From Streptomyces luomodiensis (lineage in GTDB: Bacteria; Actinomycetota; Actinomycetes; Streptomycetales; Streptomycetaceae): DNA of 64,000 nt. The notes under the pieces are model-generated. The model was not told the origin of the DNA, ran no database searches, and worked only from the letters and a program-made list of their open reading frames with translations. This document shows positions 8,424-16,195 of the stretch, one piece after another; position 1 is the first letter of the stretch, and the number at the start of each line of letters is the position of its first letter. Both the position numbers and the translations under genes were made by a program. The stretch spans positions 3,162,001-3,226,000 of the forward strand of contig NZ_CP117522.1 in assembly GCF_031679605.1 (NCBI RefSeq). The letters run 5' to 3'.

Positions 8424-9692
8424 CTACGTGCCCAGGCTCGCCGCCAGCAGTTCCACGAAGCTCACGTCCTCCCGGGCCACCCCGAAGACCTCGGCGCGCC
8501 GCAGGGTCCGCTCGGCCCAGGCCCGGTGCGGCTTCACCTCGTTCATTTTGTTGGTGTACGAGGAGCGCAGCACACCGCCCCCGCCGCGCTGGGGTTCCAG
8601 GATGTCCACCGCGTCGCTGAACTCCTCGTGGCTGACGACGGAGAGCGCGTGCACGGGGGCGACATGGGTGGGGTGGATGCAGGTCTTGCCCTGCAGACCG
8701 TTGGCCCGGTCCAGCTCGATCTCGCGCAGCAGCCCGTCCATGTGGTGCTCGATCAGCGCGGTGCGCAGGGATTCGGCGCGGCCGCTGCTGAAGGGGCTGA
8801 TCCGCAGCTGCGGTTTGAACATCCGCTCATGGGGCTTGAAGTACTCCCACACCGGTCCGGTGATCGTGAAGCCCGTGCCGTCGGCCCGGCCCAGCATGTT
8901 CACCACGTCCGCGATCACGGACGCGATCATCTGGACGTCGTAGGCGGTCATGTCCGGCGCCCTGCGCAGTCCGTACGCCGAGCACAGATCGGTGACCCCG
9001 AGGCGCAGCGCCAGCACCCGCTCCCGGTATTTGTCGACGATCCGGCCGAGGCCGCTCAGGGTCTCGGTGCGGGTTTCGCGGTGCATCAGCTCGGGCGACT
9101 CCAGGACCGGCATCGCATAGAGCCGCCGTCCGCCCAACGCCTCGGTCACCTGGGGACTTTCGGCCGACATCAGCGCTTCGAGGAAGGCCGCGCCGCGCTC
9201 CTCGGTGAACTTCGGCAGTACGAATCCGGACAGCAGCCGCACGCCCGCTCCCAGCCGGGTGACGAGATCGGGGATCTGCTCGGGGGTGCGGACCCGGATG
9301 AAGAGCAGCGGCAGCGGGGTGTCGGGGCCACGCCCGGACCGTCCCGCCGACGCGACCGACCCCGCCGACCCCGCCGGCCCCGCCAACCCTGCCGACCCCG
9401 TCGGCCCCGCCAGTCCCGCCAGCTCCGCGAATTGCCGTACGAGGTTCTCCTCCGCCCCCGGCACCTCGGCGTCGTCGATGGAGTCCTCCAGGCACAGCAC
9501 CATGGACACCACGCCGCGGCCCGCCTGTTTGAGGATGTCCTCGGCGAGCCGGGGCCGGGTCGCCGGGCAGTAGAGGGTCGCGCCGAGCGCGACGGCCAGC
9601 GTCCCGGGCGGGGAGTCCACGGTGAACTCACCGGGCTCCCGGTGGAAGAGGTTCGCCCGTACCTCGTCCGGCAGATGTCCAAAATGCCGCAT
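8424..9692 (-). CDS. HpcH/HpaI aldolase / citrate-lyase beta-like protein (Ter module)
   Basis: This 422-residue TIM-barrel protein shows the CitE/HpcH signatures CLEDSIDDAEV (acidic metal or substrate residues) and GKTCIHPTHV near the C-terminus. In Ter clusters such a lyase is predicted to make or break a C-C bond in the small-molecule pathway shared with the HAD and phosphoribosyltransferase proteins. A Gly/Ala-rich insert around residues 105-130 is made of GLAG/SAG repeats and looks like a local slippage expansion. The ATG at 9692 is chosen because GGGGAG lies 5 bases upstream; a longer start at 9731 has no site. It is the first gene of the leftward lyase-fusion-HAD operon and faces a divergent TerD gene across 234 bp. 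Confidence 0.85.
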   Translation of the reverse strand: MRHFGHLPDEVRANLFHREPGEFTVDSPPGTLAVALGATLYCPATRPRLAEDILKQAGRGVVSMVLCLEDSIDDAEVPGAEENLVRQFAELAGLAGPTGSAGLAGPAGSAGSVASAGRSGRGPDTPLPLLFIRVRTPEQIPDLVTRLGAGVRLLSGFVLPKFTEERGAAFLEALMSAESPQVTEALGGRRLYAMPVLESPELMHRETRTETLSGLGRIVDKYRERVLALRLGVTDLCSAYGLRRAPDMTAYDVQMIASVIADVVNMLGRADGTGFTITGPVWEYFKPHERMFKPQLRISPFSSGRAESLRTALIEHHMDGLLREIELDRANGLQGKTCIHPTHVAPVHALSVVSHEEFSDAVDILEPQRGGGGVLRSSYTNKMNEVKPHRAWAERTLRRAEVFGVAREDVSFVELLAASLGT

Positions 9693-9926
9693 GTAACTCC
9701 CCGTACTGCCGGTACACTTCTTCGGCCACACTCGCCCATGGTTGGCCGATAATCGTACGTGCGGCCCCGGGTCAAAAGTTCCCCAAGAGCGTGAAAATCA
9801 CGTAACCCGTGTGCGTCCATGCGGTGTCCGGCATGCCCGCCCTGCCACCCCGTACCACCTCCGCACCGCGACCCGCCCCGTACCCTGCGTTGTCCCGGCA
9901 CCCGCCGGGAGGGCAGGATTGCGGCC

Positions 9927-11081
9927 ATGACCCAGGCGATGCTGAAGGGATCGAACATCCCGCTGGAGGCCACGGCCATACGCGCGGTGCTGCGCTGGAC
10001 CCCCGGTACGGACGTACCCGACGTGGACGCCTCGGCGCTGCTGCTGGGCGTGGACGACCGGGTGCGCTCGGACGAGGACTTCGTCTTCTACAACCAGCCG
10101 CACCACCCTTCGGGTCTGGTCCGGCATCTGTCCAAGAAGCCGGTCCAGGACGCGATGACGGACACCATCGAGGCCGAGTTCTCCGGTCTGGAGCCGGAGG
10201 TGCGCCGGGTGGTGCTCGCCGCGTCCGCGGACGGCGGCGCCTTCGGGCAGGTACGGGATCTGAGCCTGCTGCTGTACGACGCCTCCTCCGGTGCTCCGGA
10301 CAACACGGACGCCGAGCCGATCGCGATCTTCGCGGTGCTGCCGGAGACCGGTAAGGAGGCCGCGCTGATCTGCGGTGAGCTCTACCGGCGCGGCGGCGGC
10401 TGGAAGTTCCGGGCCCTGGGCCAGGGCTATGAGTCGGGGCTGGTCGGACTGGCCACGGAGTACGGGATCTCGGTGGAGGACGGCGAGGGCAAGGACGTCC
10501 CGGACGAGGGCGCGCCCGCGGCCGGGCCGCAGGCCGCGACCGCCTCCGAGCCCCCGGCCCCCGAGCGCCCGTCCGCCGCCCCCGAGCCCCCGCCCGCCGA
10601 CGCTCCCGAGTCCCCGGCCGCCGCCGCGCCGCCCGCGCCCCCGGCCGCCCCCGGCACTCCGCCCCCGCCGTCGTCCGAGGCGCCGACCCAGGCCCACTCC
10701 CCCGCGTACGGCTATCCGCACGCGGCGCCGCCCGACCCCTGGGATCCGCACCGCACCCAGCCCATGGCGCCCCCCTCGGCGCAGGGCGACAGCGGCTTCG
10801 CCGCTGTGCCGTCGCAGGTCCCGCCCCCGCCGCCGCAGGCCCCGGGGTATCCGCAGCCGCCCGCCCAGCCCCCGGCGCAGCCCGCCTACGGCTATCCGCC
10901 CCAGCAGCCCGTGCCCCAGCAGTCCCCGGCGTACGGCTATCCGCAGCCGCCCGCGTACGGCTATCCGCAGCAGGTGCAGCCGACGGGGCCGGTGCCGCCG
11001 CCCCCGCCGCCGATCCCCGCCCAGGTGCCGGACCCCCATTTCGTCCTGCCGCCGCAGGGGCCGCAGTTCCAGAACAGATGA
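9927..11081 (+). CDS. TerD-family protein with long Pro/Tyr-rich tail
   Basis: Residues 1-185 of this 384-residue product are a TerD-type domain: [21 protein letters not shown], the FYNQPHHP segment in place of the usual FYNNLKSP, and the closing [18 protein letters not shown]. TerD domains bind calcium through Asp/Glu-rich loops. The second half is a disordered Ala/Pro tail with repeated YGYPQ or YGYPH pieces. It is transcribed divergently from the lyase operon. The ATG at 9927 fits the beginning of the domain ([13 protein letters not shown]). The tail may mediate clustering or surface binding, but that is inference; no membrane segment is visible. Confidence 0.85.
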   Translation: MTQAMLKGSNIPLEATAIRAVLRWTPGTDVPDVDASALLLGVDDRVRSDEDFVFYNQPHHPSGLVRHLSKKPVQDAMTDTIEAEFSGLEPEVRRVVLAASADGGAFGQVRDLSLLLYDASSGAPDNTDAEPIAIFAVLPETGKEAALICGELYRRGGGWKFRALGQGYESGLVGLATEYGISVEDGEGKDVPDEGAPAAGPQAATASEPPAPERPSAAPEPPPADAPESPAAAAPPAPPAAPGTPPPPSSEAPTQAHSPAYGYPHAAPPDPWDPHRTQPMAPPSAQGDSGFAAVPSQVPPPPPQAPGYPQPPAQPPAQPAYGYPPQQPVPQQSPAYGYPQPPAYGYPQQVQPTGPVPPPPPPIPAQVPDPHFVLPPQGPQFQNR

Positions 11082-11163
11082 CAGACGGATGGGGGACGGA
11101 CGAGGGACGAGACGGGGGGAGGGCCGGCCGTAGGGCGGGCGGCGGGCCCCCCAACCCCGCAGG

Positions 11164-11907
11164 TCACACCTTGGACTTGTAGCCCCGGCCCCACTGGAGC
11201 CCCCACCCGTACAGCCGGTCCAGCTCCGCCTGGAAGCCGTAGACGTACTTCACCTCACGGCGGACCACCATCTCGCCCTTGACGTTCTCGATCAGCACGA
11301 CGGCGCATGAGCGTGCCTGCGGGGCCCGCTCGTCGAGCGGTATCTCCACCCGCGGCCCATTGCTCGGATAGAGGGTGACCAGGCCGTGGGTGCGGTCGAA
11401 GGCGGGGGTGCCGTCGTAGATGTAGACGAACACGAGCAGTCGCTTGATGTCGTCCTTGTGGTCCATGTTGACGTAGACCGTCTCACCGGACCCCGAGCCG
11501 AACCGGTCGTCCCCGCTGAGCTTGACGTAGGGCGCCTCGTTGAGGGCGCCGAAGAACTCACCGAGCGGCTGGACCACGCCCTTGGCGCCGTCCTTCAGCT
11601 CGTACATCACCGCGAGGTCGAGGTCGACATTGACCATCGCGGGCCCCTGGGCCTGCACCGGCTCGGGCTTGAACATCCGCAGCGGGTGGCGCAGCGAGCC
11701 GCGCGCCGCCCTGCTGTTGAAGTCCGAGGTGCGCATCTGCCAGGAGAGGTTGATCCGCAGATTGCCCGTGGCGGCCCCCTGCTTGGTCAGCGATATCGAC
11801 GCGTTCCGCTTGGTCAGCTCGACCACTCCGGACGCGTCACCGCTGTCGAACTGACGCCATGCCGACCGTCCCCAGTTGCCCCGTCCCCAGTTGCTCCAGA
11901 ACGCCAT
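11164..11907 (-). CDS. TerA-like tellurium-resistance protein
   Basis: The 247-residue protein has the TerA/TerD-superfamily layout: ELTKRNASISLTKQG near the N-terminus, then NLSWQM, a core VNVDLDLAVMYELKDGAKGVV, a GDDRFGSGSGETVYVN loop in place of the TerD acidic loop, and a C-terminal beta-rich half ending YGWGLQWGRGYKSKV. It is predicted to be a cytoplasmic metal-sensing scaffold acting with TerD and TerC. The start at 11907 (MAFWSNWGRGNWGR) is preceded by GGGGGT; an in-frame GTG six codons upstream is possible. It is convergent with the tailed TerD gene and in line with the TerC gene 147 bp upstream. Confidence 0.82.
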   Translation of the reverse strand: MAFWSNWGRGNWGRSAWRQFDSGDASGVVELTKRNASISLTKQGAATGNLRINLSWQMRTSDFNSRAARGSLRHPLRMFKPEPVQAQGPAMVNVDLDLAVMYELKDGAKGVVQPLGEFFGALNEAPYVKLSGDDRFGSGSGETVYVNMDHKDDIKRLLVFVYIYDGTPAFDRTHGLVTLYPSNGPRVEIPLDERAPQARSCAVVLIENVKGEMVVRREVKYVYGFQAELDRLYGWGLQWGRGYKSKV

Positions 11908-12054
11908 GGTGCGCACCCCCACCCTTCGTGGCTCCGCTGCCTCACTTGTGTCCAAACTTGTGTCCAACCGCCGCGGGGCGGCCGGGAGGTCGGAAGACCT
12001 CGGCCGCCCCGCTCAGAGCGTTCCTCGAACGCCGCCGCGTCACACTCCCGGAGG

Positions 12055-13260
12055 TCAGACTCCGGAGGTGACTTCCGTTTTGGCCTCCGAGTCCTCGCCG
12101 GCGGCCGCCTCCCGGCGGTTGCGCACGACCGAGGACCAGTACGAGGCGCCGATCAGCACGACGCCCACCAGGCCGGTGATGACCTCGTTGATCTCGTACT
12201 TGATGGTGATGAGCAGGATGACGGCGAGCGCGCCGATCGCGTAGTGCGCGCCGTGCTCCAGGTAGACGTAGTCGTCCAGGGTGCCCCTGCGGACCAGGAA
12301 GACGGTCAGCGACCGGATGTACATGGCGCCGATGCCCAGACCCAGCGCCATCTCGAAGATGTCGTTGGTGATCGCGAAGGCGCCGATGACTCCGTCGAAG
12401 GAGAAGGACGCGTCGATGACCTCCAGGTAGAGGAAGAGGAAGAACGCGGCCTTGCCGGCCAGGCCGGCCACGGTGGCACCGCCGGAGCCACGTCCGCCCT
12501 TCGCCCCTTCGACGTCCTTGCCCGCAGCGCCCGCCTCGTCGGCCTCCGCCTCGGCCTTGTCGGCCCCGGCAGCCTCTGAAGCCTCGGCAGCCTCTTCGTC
12601 GTCCTCCTCTTCGAGCTTGTCCTCGAAGTAGCCGGAGATACCGCCCACGATCAGATAGGTCACCAGACCGGCGACCCCGGCCAGCAGGACGGTCGCGCTC
12701 TTGTCACCGCCGCCGTGGGCCACGTCGGTGGCCACGGTGGTGGCGGCGACCAGCAGCGCGACCAGGGCGACGACGATCGAGAACGTCTCCAGCTTGCCCA
12801 GCTTGGCGAGCGGCTTCTCCAGCCACCCCAGCCACTTGATGTCCCGCTCCTCGAAGATGAAGTCGAGGAAGATCATCAACAGGAAGATCCCGCCGAAGGC
12901 CGCGATCGCCGGATGCGCTCCCGTGACCAGGTGCTCGTACTTGTCCTTGTCGTTGATCGCGAGATCGACGGCCTCGACGGGGCTCATCTTCGCCGTGATG
13001 GCGACGATGATCACCGGGAAGACGAGGCGCATGCCGAAGACGGCGATCAGAATGCCGACGGTCAGGAAGATCTTCTGCCAGAAGGCGTTCATCTTGCGCA
13101 GGATGCCCGCGTTGATGACCGCGTTGTCGAATGAGAGCGAGATCTCCAGGATCGAGAGGATCCCGACGATCGCGAGCCCCTTCCACCCCCAGAGGACGCC
13201 GGCCAGGGCCAGACCGATCGCCGTGATGGCGAACGACCACCCAAAGGTTTTGAGGAGCAC
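12055..13260 (-). CDS. TerC-type integral membrane protein (DUF475)
   Basis: The roughly 401-residue protein has about nine hydrophobic segments and the TerC-superfamily motif EISLSFDNAVINAGIL near the N-terminus, mirrored later by EVIDASFSFDGVIGAFAIT. Acidic residues in membrane helices are typical of this family, thought to move or sense metal ions. A hydrophilic, strongly acidic loop (about residues 216-264, DKLEEEDDEEAAEASE) separates the two halves. The family start (VLLKTFGW) corresponds to GTG 13260, with AAGGA 11 bases upstream; the ATG at 13272 is an alternative but has AAGG directly against it. It lies between the TerA-like and TerD genes on the same strand. Confidence 0.85.
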   Translation of the reverse strand: MLLKTFGWSFAITAIGLALAGVLWGWKGLAIVGILSILEISLSFDNAVINAGILRKMNAFWQKIFLTVGILIAVFGMRLVFPVIIVAITAKMSPVEAVDLAINDKDKYEHLVTGAHPAIAAFGGIFLLMIFLDFIFEERDIKWLGWLEKPLAKLGKLETFSIVVALVALLVAATTVATDVAHGGGDKSATVLLAGVAGLVTYLIVGGISGYFEDKLEEEDDEEAAEASEAAGADKAEAEADEAGAAGKDVEGAKGGRGSGGATVAGLAGKAAFFLFLYLEVIDASFSFDGVIGAFAITNDIFEMALGLGIGAMYIRSLTVFLVRRGTLDDYVYLEHGAHYAIGALAVILLITIKYEINEVITGLVGVVLIGASYWSSVVRNRREAAAGEDSEAKTEVTSGV

Positions 13261-13310
13261 TGCCAACCCCATCCTTCGTCGTAGGTCTCCCCCGCGCGCT
13301 CTACGCGGTT

Positions 13311-13886
13311 TTACGAAACGTTGACCCCGAAGTCTAGAGCGATGCCCCGCAGACCCGACGCGTACCCCTGCCCCACGGCCCGGAACTTCCATTCGCCGCC
13401 ATAGCGATAAACCTCGCCGAAGATCATCGCGGTCTCGCCGGAGGCGTCCTCGGAGAGGTCGTAGCGGGCCAGCTCCTGCCCGTCGGCCTGGTTCACCACC
13501 CGGATGAAAGCGTTGCTGACCTGCCCGAACGTCTGACGCCTGGCATCGGCCTCATGGATGGAGACGGGGAAGACGATCTTGTCGACCTCGGCCGGGACCT
13601 TGGTCAGATCGACCAGCAGGGACTCATCGTCGCCCTCGCCCTCACCGGTGAGGTTGTCGCCGGTGTGCTCCACGGAGCCCTCGGGGCTCTTGAGGTTGTT
13701 GTAGAAGACGAAGTACTCATCACCGAGCACCCGCCCCGACGAGCACAGCAGCGCGCTGGCGTCGAGGTCGAACGGCGCTCCGGTGGTGGAGCGCGCGTCC
13801 CAGCCCAGGCCGATGAGCACCTGTGTCAGATTCGGAGCGGCTTTGGAGAGGGAGACATTGCCCCCCTTGGCGAGTGTGACGCCCAT
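13311..13886 (-). CDS. TerD-family stress protein (paralogue 1)
   Basis: This is a standard-length TerD (191 residues): [15 protein letters not shown], the acidic FDLDASALL loop, [28 protein letters not shown] with the Asp/Glu calcium-binding residues, and the end [25 protein letters not shown]. TerD proteins are soluble calcium-binding proteins needed for tellurite resistance and, in Streptomyces, linked to development. A GGAGG site lies 10 bases before ATG 13886. The neighbouring paralogue at 14033-14608 is closely similar in protein sequence, so the pair probably arose by tandem duplication. Confidence 0.95.
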   Translation of the reverse strand: MGVTLAKGGNVSLSKAAPNLTQVLIGLGWDARSTTGAPFDLDASALLCSSGRVLGDEYFVFYNNLKSPEGSVEHTGDNLTGEGEGDDESLLVDLTKVPAEVDKIVFPVSIHEADARRQTFGQVSNAFIRVVNQADGQELARYDLSEDASGETAMIFGEVYRYGGEWKFRAVGQGYASGLRGIALDFGVNVS

Positions 13887-13925
13887 GATGCTGTTTCCTC
13901 CCCGGGTGTTGCGTGGGTGATGCGC

Positions 13926-13975
13926 GTCCGGCGCCGCACCTTGCGCCTCAAGGGGTGCAGGGTGCGGCGCCGGAC
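13926..13975 (-). terminator. Hairpin between the two terD genes
   Basis: Arms 13926-13940 and 13961-13975 are perfect reverse complements (15 bp, GTCCGGCGCCGCACC) around a 20-base loop. No U-tract follows, as is usual in Streptomyces. It lies in the 146-bp gap between tandem terD genes read leftward, so it should terminate or attenuate transcription from the upstream copy. Confidence 0.7.
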
Positions 13976-14032
13976 CTGGCCTCGGTGCGGGCCCTTGACG
14001 GCCTTCGGCGGTCCGTCCGGACGGCGGTCCGT

Positions 14033-14608
14033 TCAGACGTTGACGCCGAAGTCCTGCGCGATACCGCGCAGACCCGAGGCGTACCCCTGGCCGATGGCTC
14101 GGAACTTCCACTCCGCCCCGTTCCGGTACAGCTCGCCGAAGACCATGGCGGTCTCGGTCGAGGCGTCCTCGGACAGGTCGTAGCGGGCCAGCTCATTGCC
14201 GTCGGCCTGGTTCACCACGCGGATGAAGGCGTTGCGCACCTGGCCGAAGCTCTGCTGGCGGGTCTCGGCGTCGTAGATCGACACCGGAAAAACGATCTTG
14301 GCGACATCGGCGGGCACGCCCGCCAGGTTCACCTTGATCTGCTCATCGTCGCCCTCGCCCTCACCGGTGAGGTTGTCGCCGGTGTGCTCCACGGAGCCGT
14401 CGGGGCTCTTGAGGTTGTTGAAGAAGACGAAGTTCTGGTCGTTGGCGACCTTGCCCTCGGCGTTCGTCAGCAGGGCGCTGGCGTCGAGGTCGAAGTCGGT
14501 GCCCGTGGTGGTACGGGCGTCCCAGCCCAGCCCCACGACGACCGCGGTCAGGTTCGGGGCTTCCTTGGTCAGCGAGACGTTGCCGCCCTTGCTGAGGCTG
14601 ACTCCCAC
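14033..14608 (-). CDS. TerD-family stress protein (paralogue 2)
   Basis: A second 191-residue TerD with all family landmarks: [46 protein letters not shown], the EGEGDDE acidic cluster and [20 protein letters not shown] at the end. It is predicted to be cytoplasmic and to bind calcium or sense metal stress. GTG 14608 is chosen because GGGAGG ends 5 bases upstream. It follows the peroxiredoxin gene on the same strand after about 100 bp, which links Ter proteins to oxidative stress. Confidence 0.95.
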   Translation of the reverse strand: MGVSLSKGGNVSLTKEAPNLTAVVVGLGWDARTTTGTDFDLDASALLTNAEGKVANDQNFVFFNNLKSPDGSVEHTGDNLTGEGEGDDEQIKVNLAGVPADVAKIVFPVSIYDAETRQQSFGQVRNAFIRVVNQADGNELARYDLSEDASTETAMVFGELYRNGAEWKFRAIGQGYASGLRGIAQDFGVNV

Positions 14609-14710
14609 GAGTCCTCCCAAAAAGGTTCGTCAGGAGCACTGCGTGCCCCTTCATCGAAGGTCTTTCCCATCAGGATCAACGCATCGATCCTAGTGACGGG
14701 TTCCCCGCCG

Positions 14711-15169
14711 TTACAGCGTTTCGAGGGCCTTGACGTAGTCGTTCAGGTCCCGGGCGTCCGGCAGGCCGTTGACGACCGTCCAGCGCACCACACCCTCCTT
14801 GTCGATTACGAAGGTGCCGCGCACCGCGCAGCCCTTCTCCTCGTCGAAGACGCCGTAGGCGCGGCTGGTCTCGCCGTGCGGCCAGAAGTCCGACAGCAGC
14901 GGGTACTCCAGCCCCTCCTGCTCGGCGAAGACCCGCAGGCTGAACGGCGCATCGTTGGACACCGCCAGCAGCTGGACCTCGTCATTGACGAACTTCGGCA
15001 GCTCGTCGCGGAGGGCGCACAGCTCACCGGTGCACACACCGGTGAAGGCGAACGGGTAGAAGAGCAGCACGACGTTCTTCTCGCCCCGGAAGTCGGAGAG
15101 CCTGACCGACTCGCCGTGCTGGTTCTTCAGCTCAAAGTCGGGGGCCTTCGCGCCAACCTCTATCGCCAT
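14711..15169 (-). CDS. Peroxiredoxin (AhpE/Bcp type)
   Basis: The 152-residue thiol peroxidase reduces hydrogen peroxide or organic hydroperoxides. The active-site segment FYPFAFTGVCTGELCALRDE contains the peroxidatic cysteine C46 and a second cysteine C51 five residues on, the spacing of the Bcp/PrxQ intrahelical disulfide; AhpE proper lacks the second one. The protein is therefore probably a 2-Cys enzyme recycled by thioredoxin. ATG 15169 (MAIEVGAKAPDF) has GAAGGGA 8 bases upstream; an ATG three codons earlier lies too close to that site. It sits between the DUF3052 gene and a terD gene on the same strand. Confidence 0.93.
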   Translation of the reverse strand: MAIEVGAKAPDFELKNQHGESVRLSDFRGEKNVVLLFYPFAFTGVCTGELCALRDELPKFVNDEVQLLAVSNDAPFSLRVFAEQEGLEYPLLSDFWPHGETSRAYGVFDEEKGCAVRGTFVIDKEGVVRWTVVNGLPDARDLNDYVKALETL

Positions 15170-15229
15170 CGGGTACATCCCTTCGGTCACATTCGAATGA
15201 TCATGCGGTGCGTGCTCAACCCTACGCGC

Positions 15230-15263
15230 GAGCCCCCCTCCGACAGTGCACGGAGGGGGGCTC
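15230..15263 (-). terminator. Hairpin downstream of the DUF3052 gene
   Basis: A perfect 13-bp stem (GAGCCCCCCTCCG, 15230-15242, pairing with 15251-15263) with an 8-base loop lies just after the stop of the DUF3052 gene and before the peroxiredoxin start. It probably separates the two transcription units. Confidence 0.8.
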
Positions 15264-15283
15264 TGACGTGTGGATTCGGGGCC

Positions 15284-15724
15284 TCAGCGCTTACCGGTGC
15301 GAGCGGCCTTGGGCGTGACCAGACGGCTGCCCGTCCAGTCCTTGCCCGCGTTGAAGCTCTTGGTCTGGGACAGGCCCGCGGTGGTCGCGGCCTCATTGAT
15401 GTCGCTCGGCTCGACATAGCCGTCACGGCCGGTCTTGGGCGTCAGCAGCCAGACCGGTGCGCCGTCGTCGATCATCTGGATGGCGTCCACCAGCGCGTCC
15501 GTCAGATCGCCGTCGTCCTCCCGGAACCACAGCACCACGGCGTCGGCCACATCGTCGTACTCCTCGTCGACGAGCTCCTGGCCGGTGATCTCCTCGATGG
15601 CCTCGCGGAGCTCCTGGTCGACATCGTCGTCGTAGCCGATCTCCTGGACCACCTGATCGGGCTGAAAACCCAGCCTCGCGGCAGGGTTGGTCCGCTCCTC
15701 CGCGTGGTCCGCGGTCGCGCTCAC
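15284..15724 (-). CDS. DUF3052 domain protein
   Basis: The 146-residue acidic protein matches the actinobacterial DUF3052 family by its sequence ARLGFQPDQVVQEIGYDDD and the ending of the WTGSRLVTPKAARTGKR type. It has no catalytic signature and no membrane segment, and the role is unknown. GTG 15724 is preceded by AGGAGG with 6-base spacing. In Streptomyces chromosomes it is a constant neighbour of aceE, from which it diverges here across about 470 bp, so shared control with pyruvate dehydrogenase is possible. Confidence 0.92.
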   Translation of the reverse strand: MSATADHAEERTNPAARLGFQPDQVVQEIGYDDDVDQELREAIEEITGQELVDEEYDDVADAVVLWFREDDGDLTDALVDAIQMIDDGAPVWLLTPKTGRDGYVEPSDINEAATTAGLSQTKSFNAGKDWTGSRLVTPKAARTGKR

Positions 15725-16195
15725 GGATTGCCTCCTGTCATCTCGCGTTCACTCTTCGAGTCTGTGGGCCCCGCGCGCGTACGCGAGGGCTTGGGCGTAG
15801 TCCACACGGGCCGGGCGGATCGCGCAAGTACCCGGCCAGCGATCCCGCCCAAACGTTGACGTGTCGCCGCAACTCCCATCATGGAGGAACGGCGCGCAAC
15901 GGCGCGCGGCAGACCGGATTGCCCAATTACGTCCGGCTTACGTGTGTGTATCGCCACCCTACGCCGCCCCGGTGCCGAACGGTCGTACGCAGACGACCCC
16001 CGTCGTGGGCGTAAGGTTGCGAACCGGCCGTCACACAGCGAGCGGCCGCCGGAGCGCCCGTCTCACCCGCTGGTGGTTACCACTGGGTAGAGGTGACGTA
16101 TCCCGTACCCGAGGTACACGATGGAGAACGGCGCGACAGCAGCAGAGCACGAATCCATGTGCGTGCACAGCACGACCGAAAAGCGAAGGAATAGC
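15725..16195. promoter_or_regulatory. Divergent control region between DUF3052 and aceE
   Basis: There is no convincing gene in these 471 bases. A small inverted repeat, GTGGT-T-ACCAC at 16073-16083, lies about 115 bases before the aceE start and is a candidate repressor or activator site. AAGGA at 16186-16190 is the aceE ribosome site. Promoter elements could not be assigned with confidence. Confidence 0.45.

Noticed and set aside
6603..9752. A 1049-codon open frame on the plus strand
   Set aside because: It runs antisense through the Ter fusion and lyase genes. It is rich in Arg/Gly runs typical of shadow frames in high-G+C DNA.
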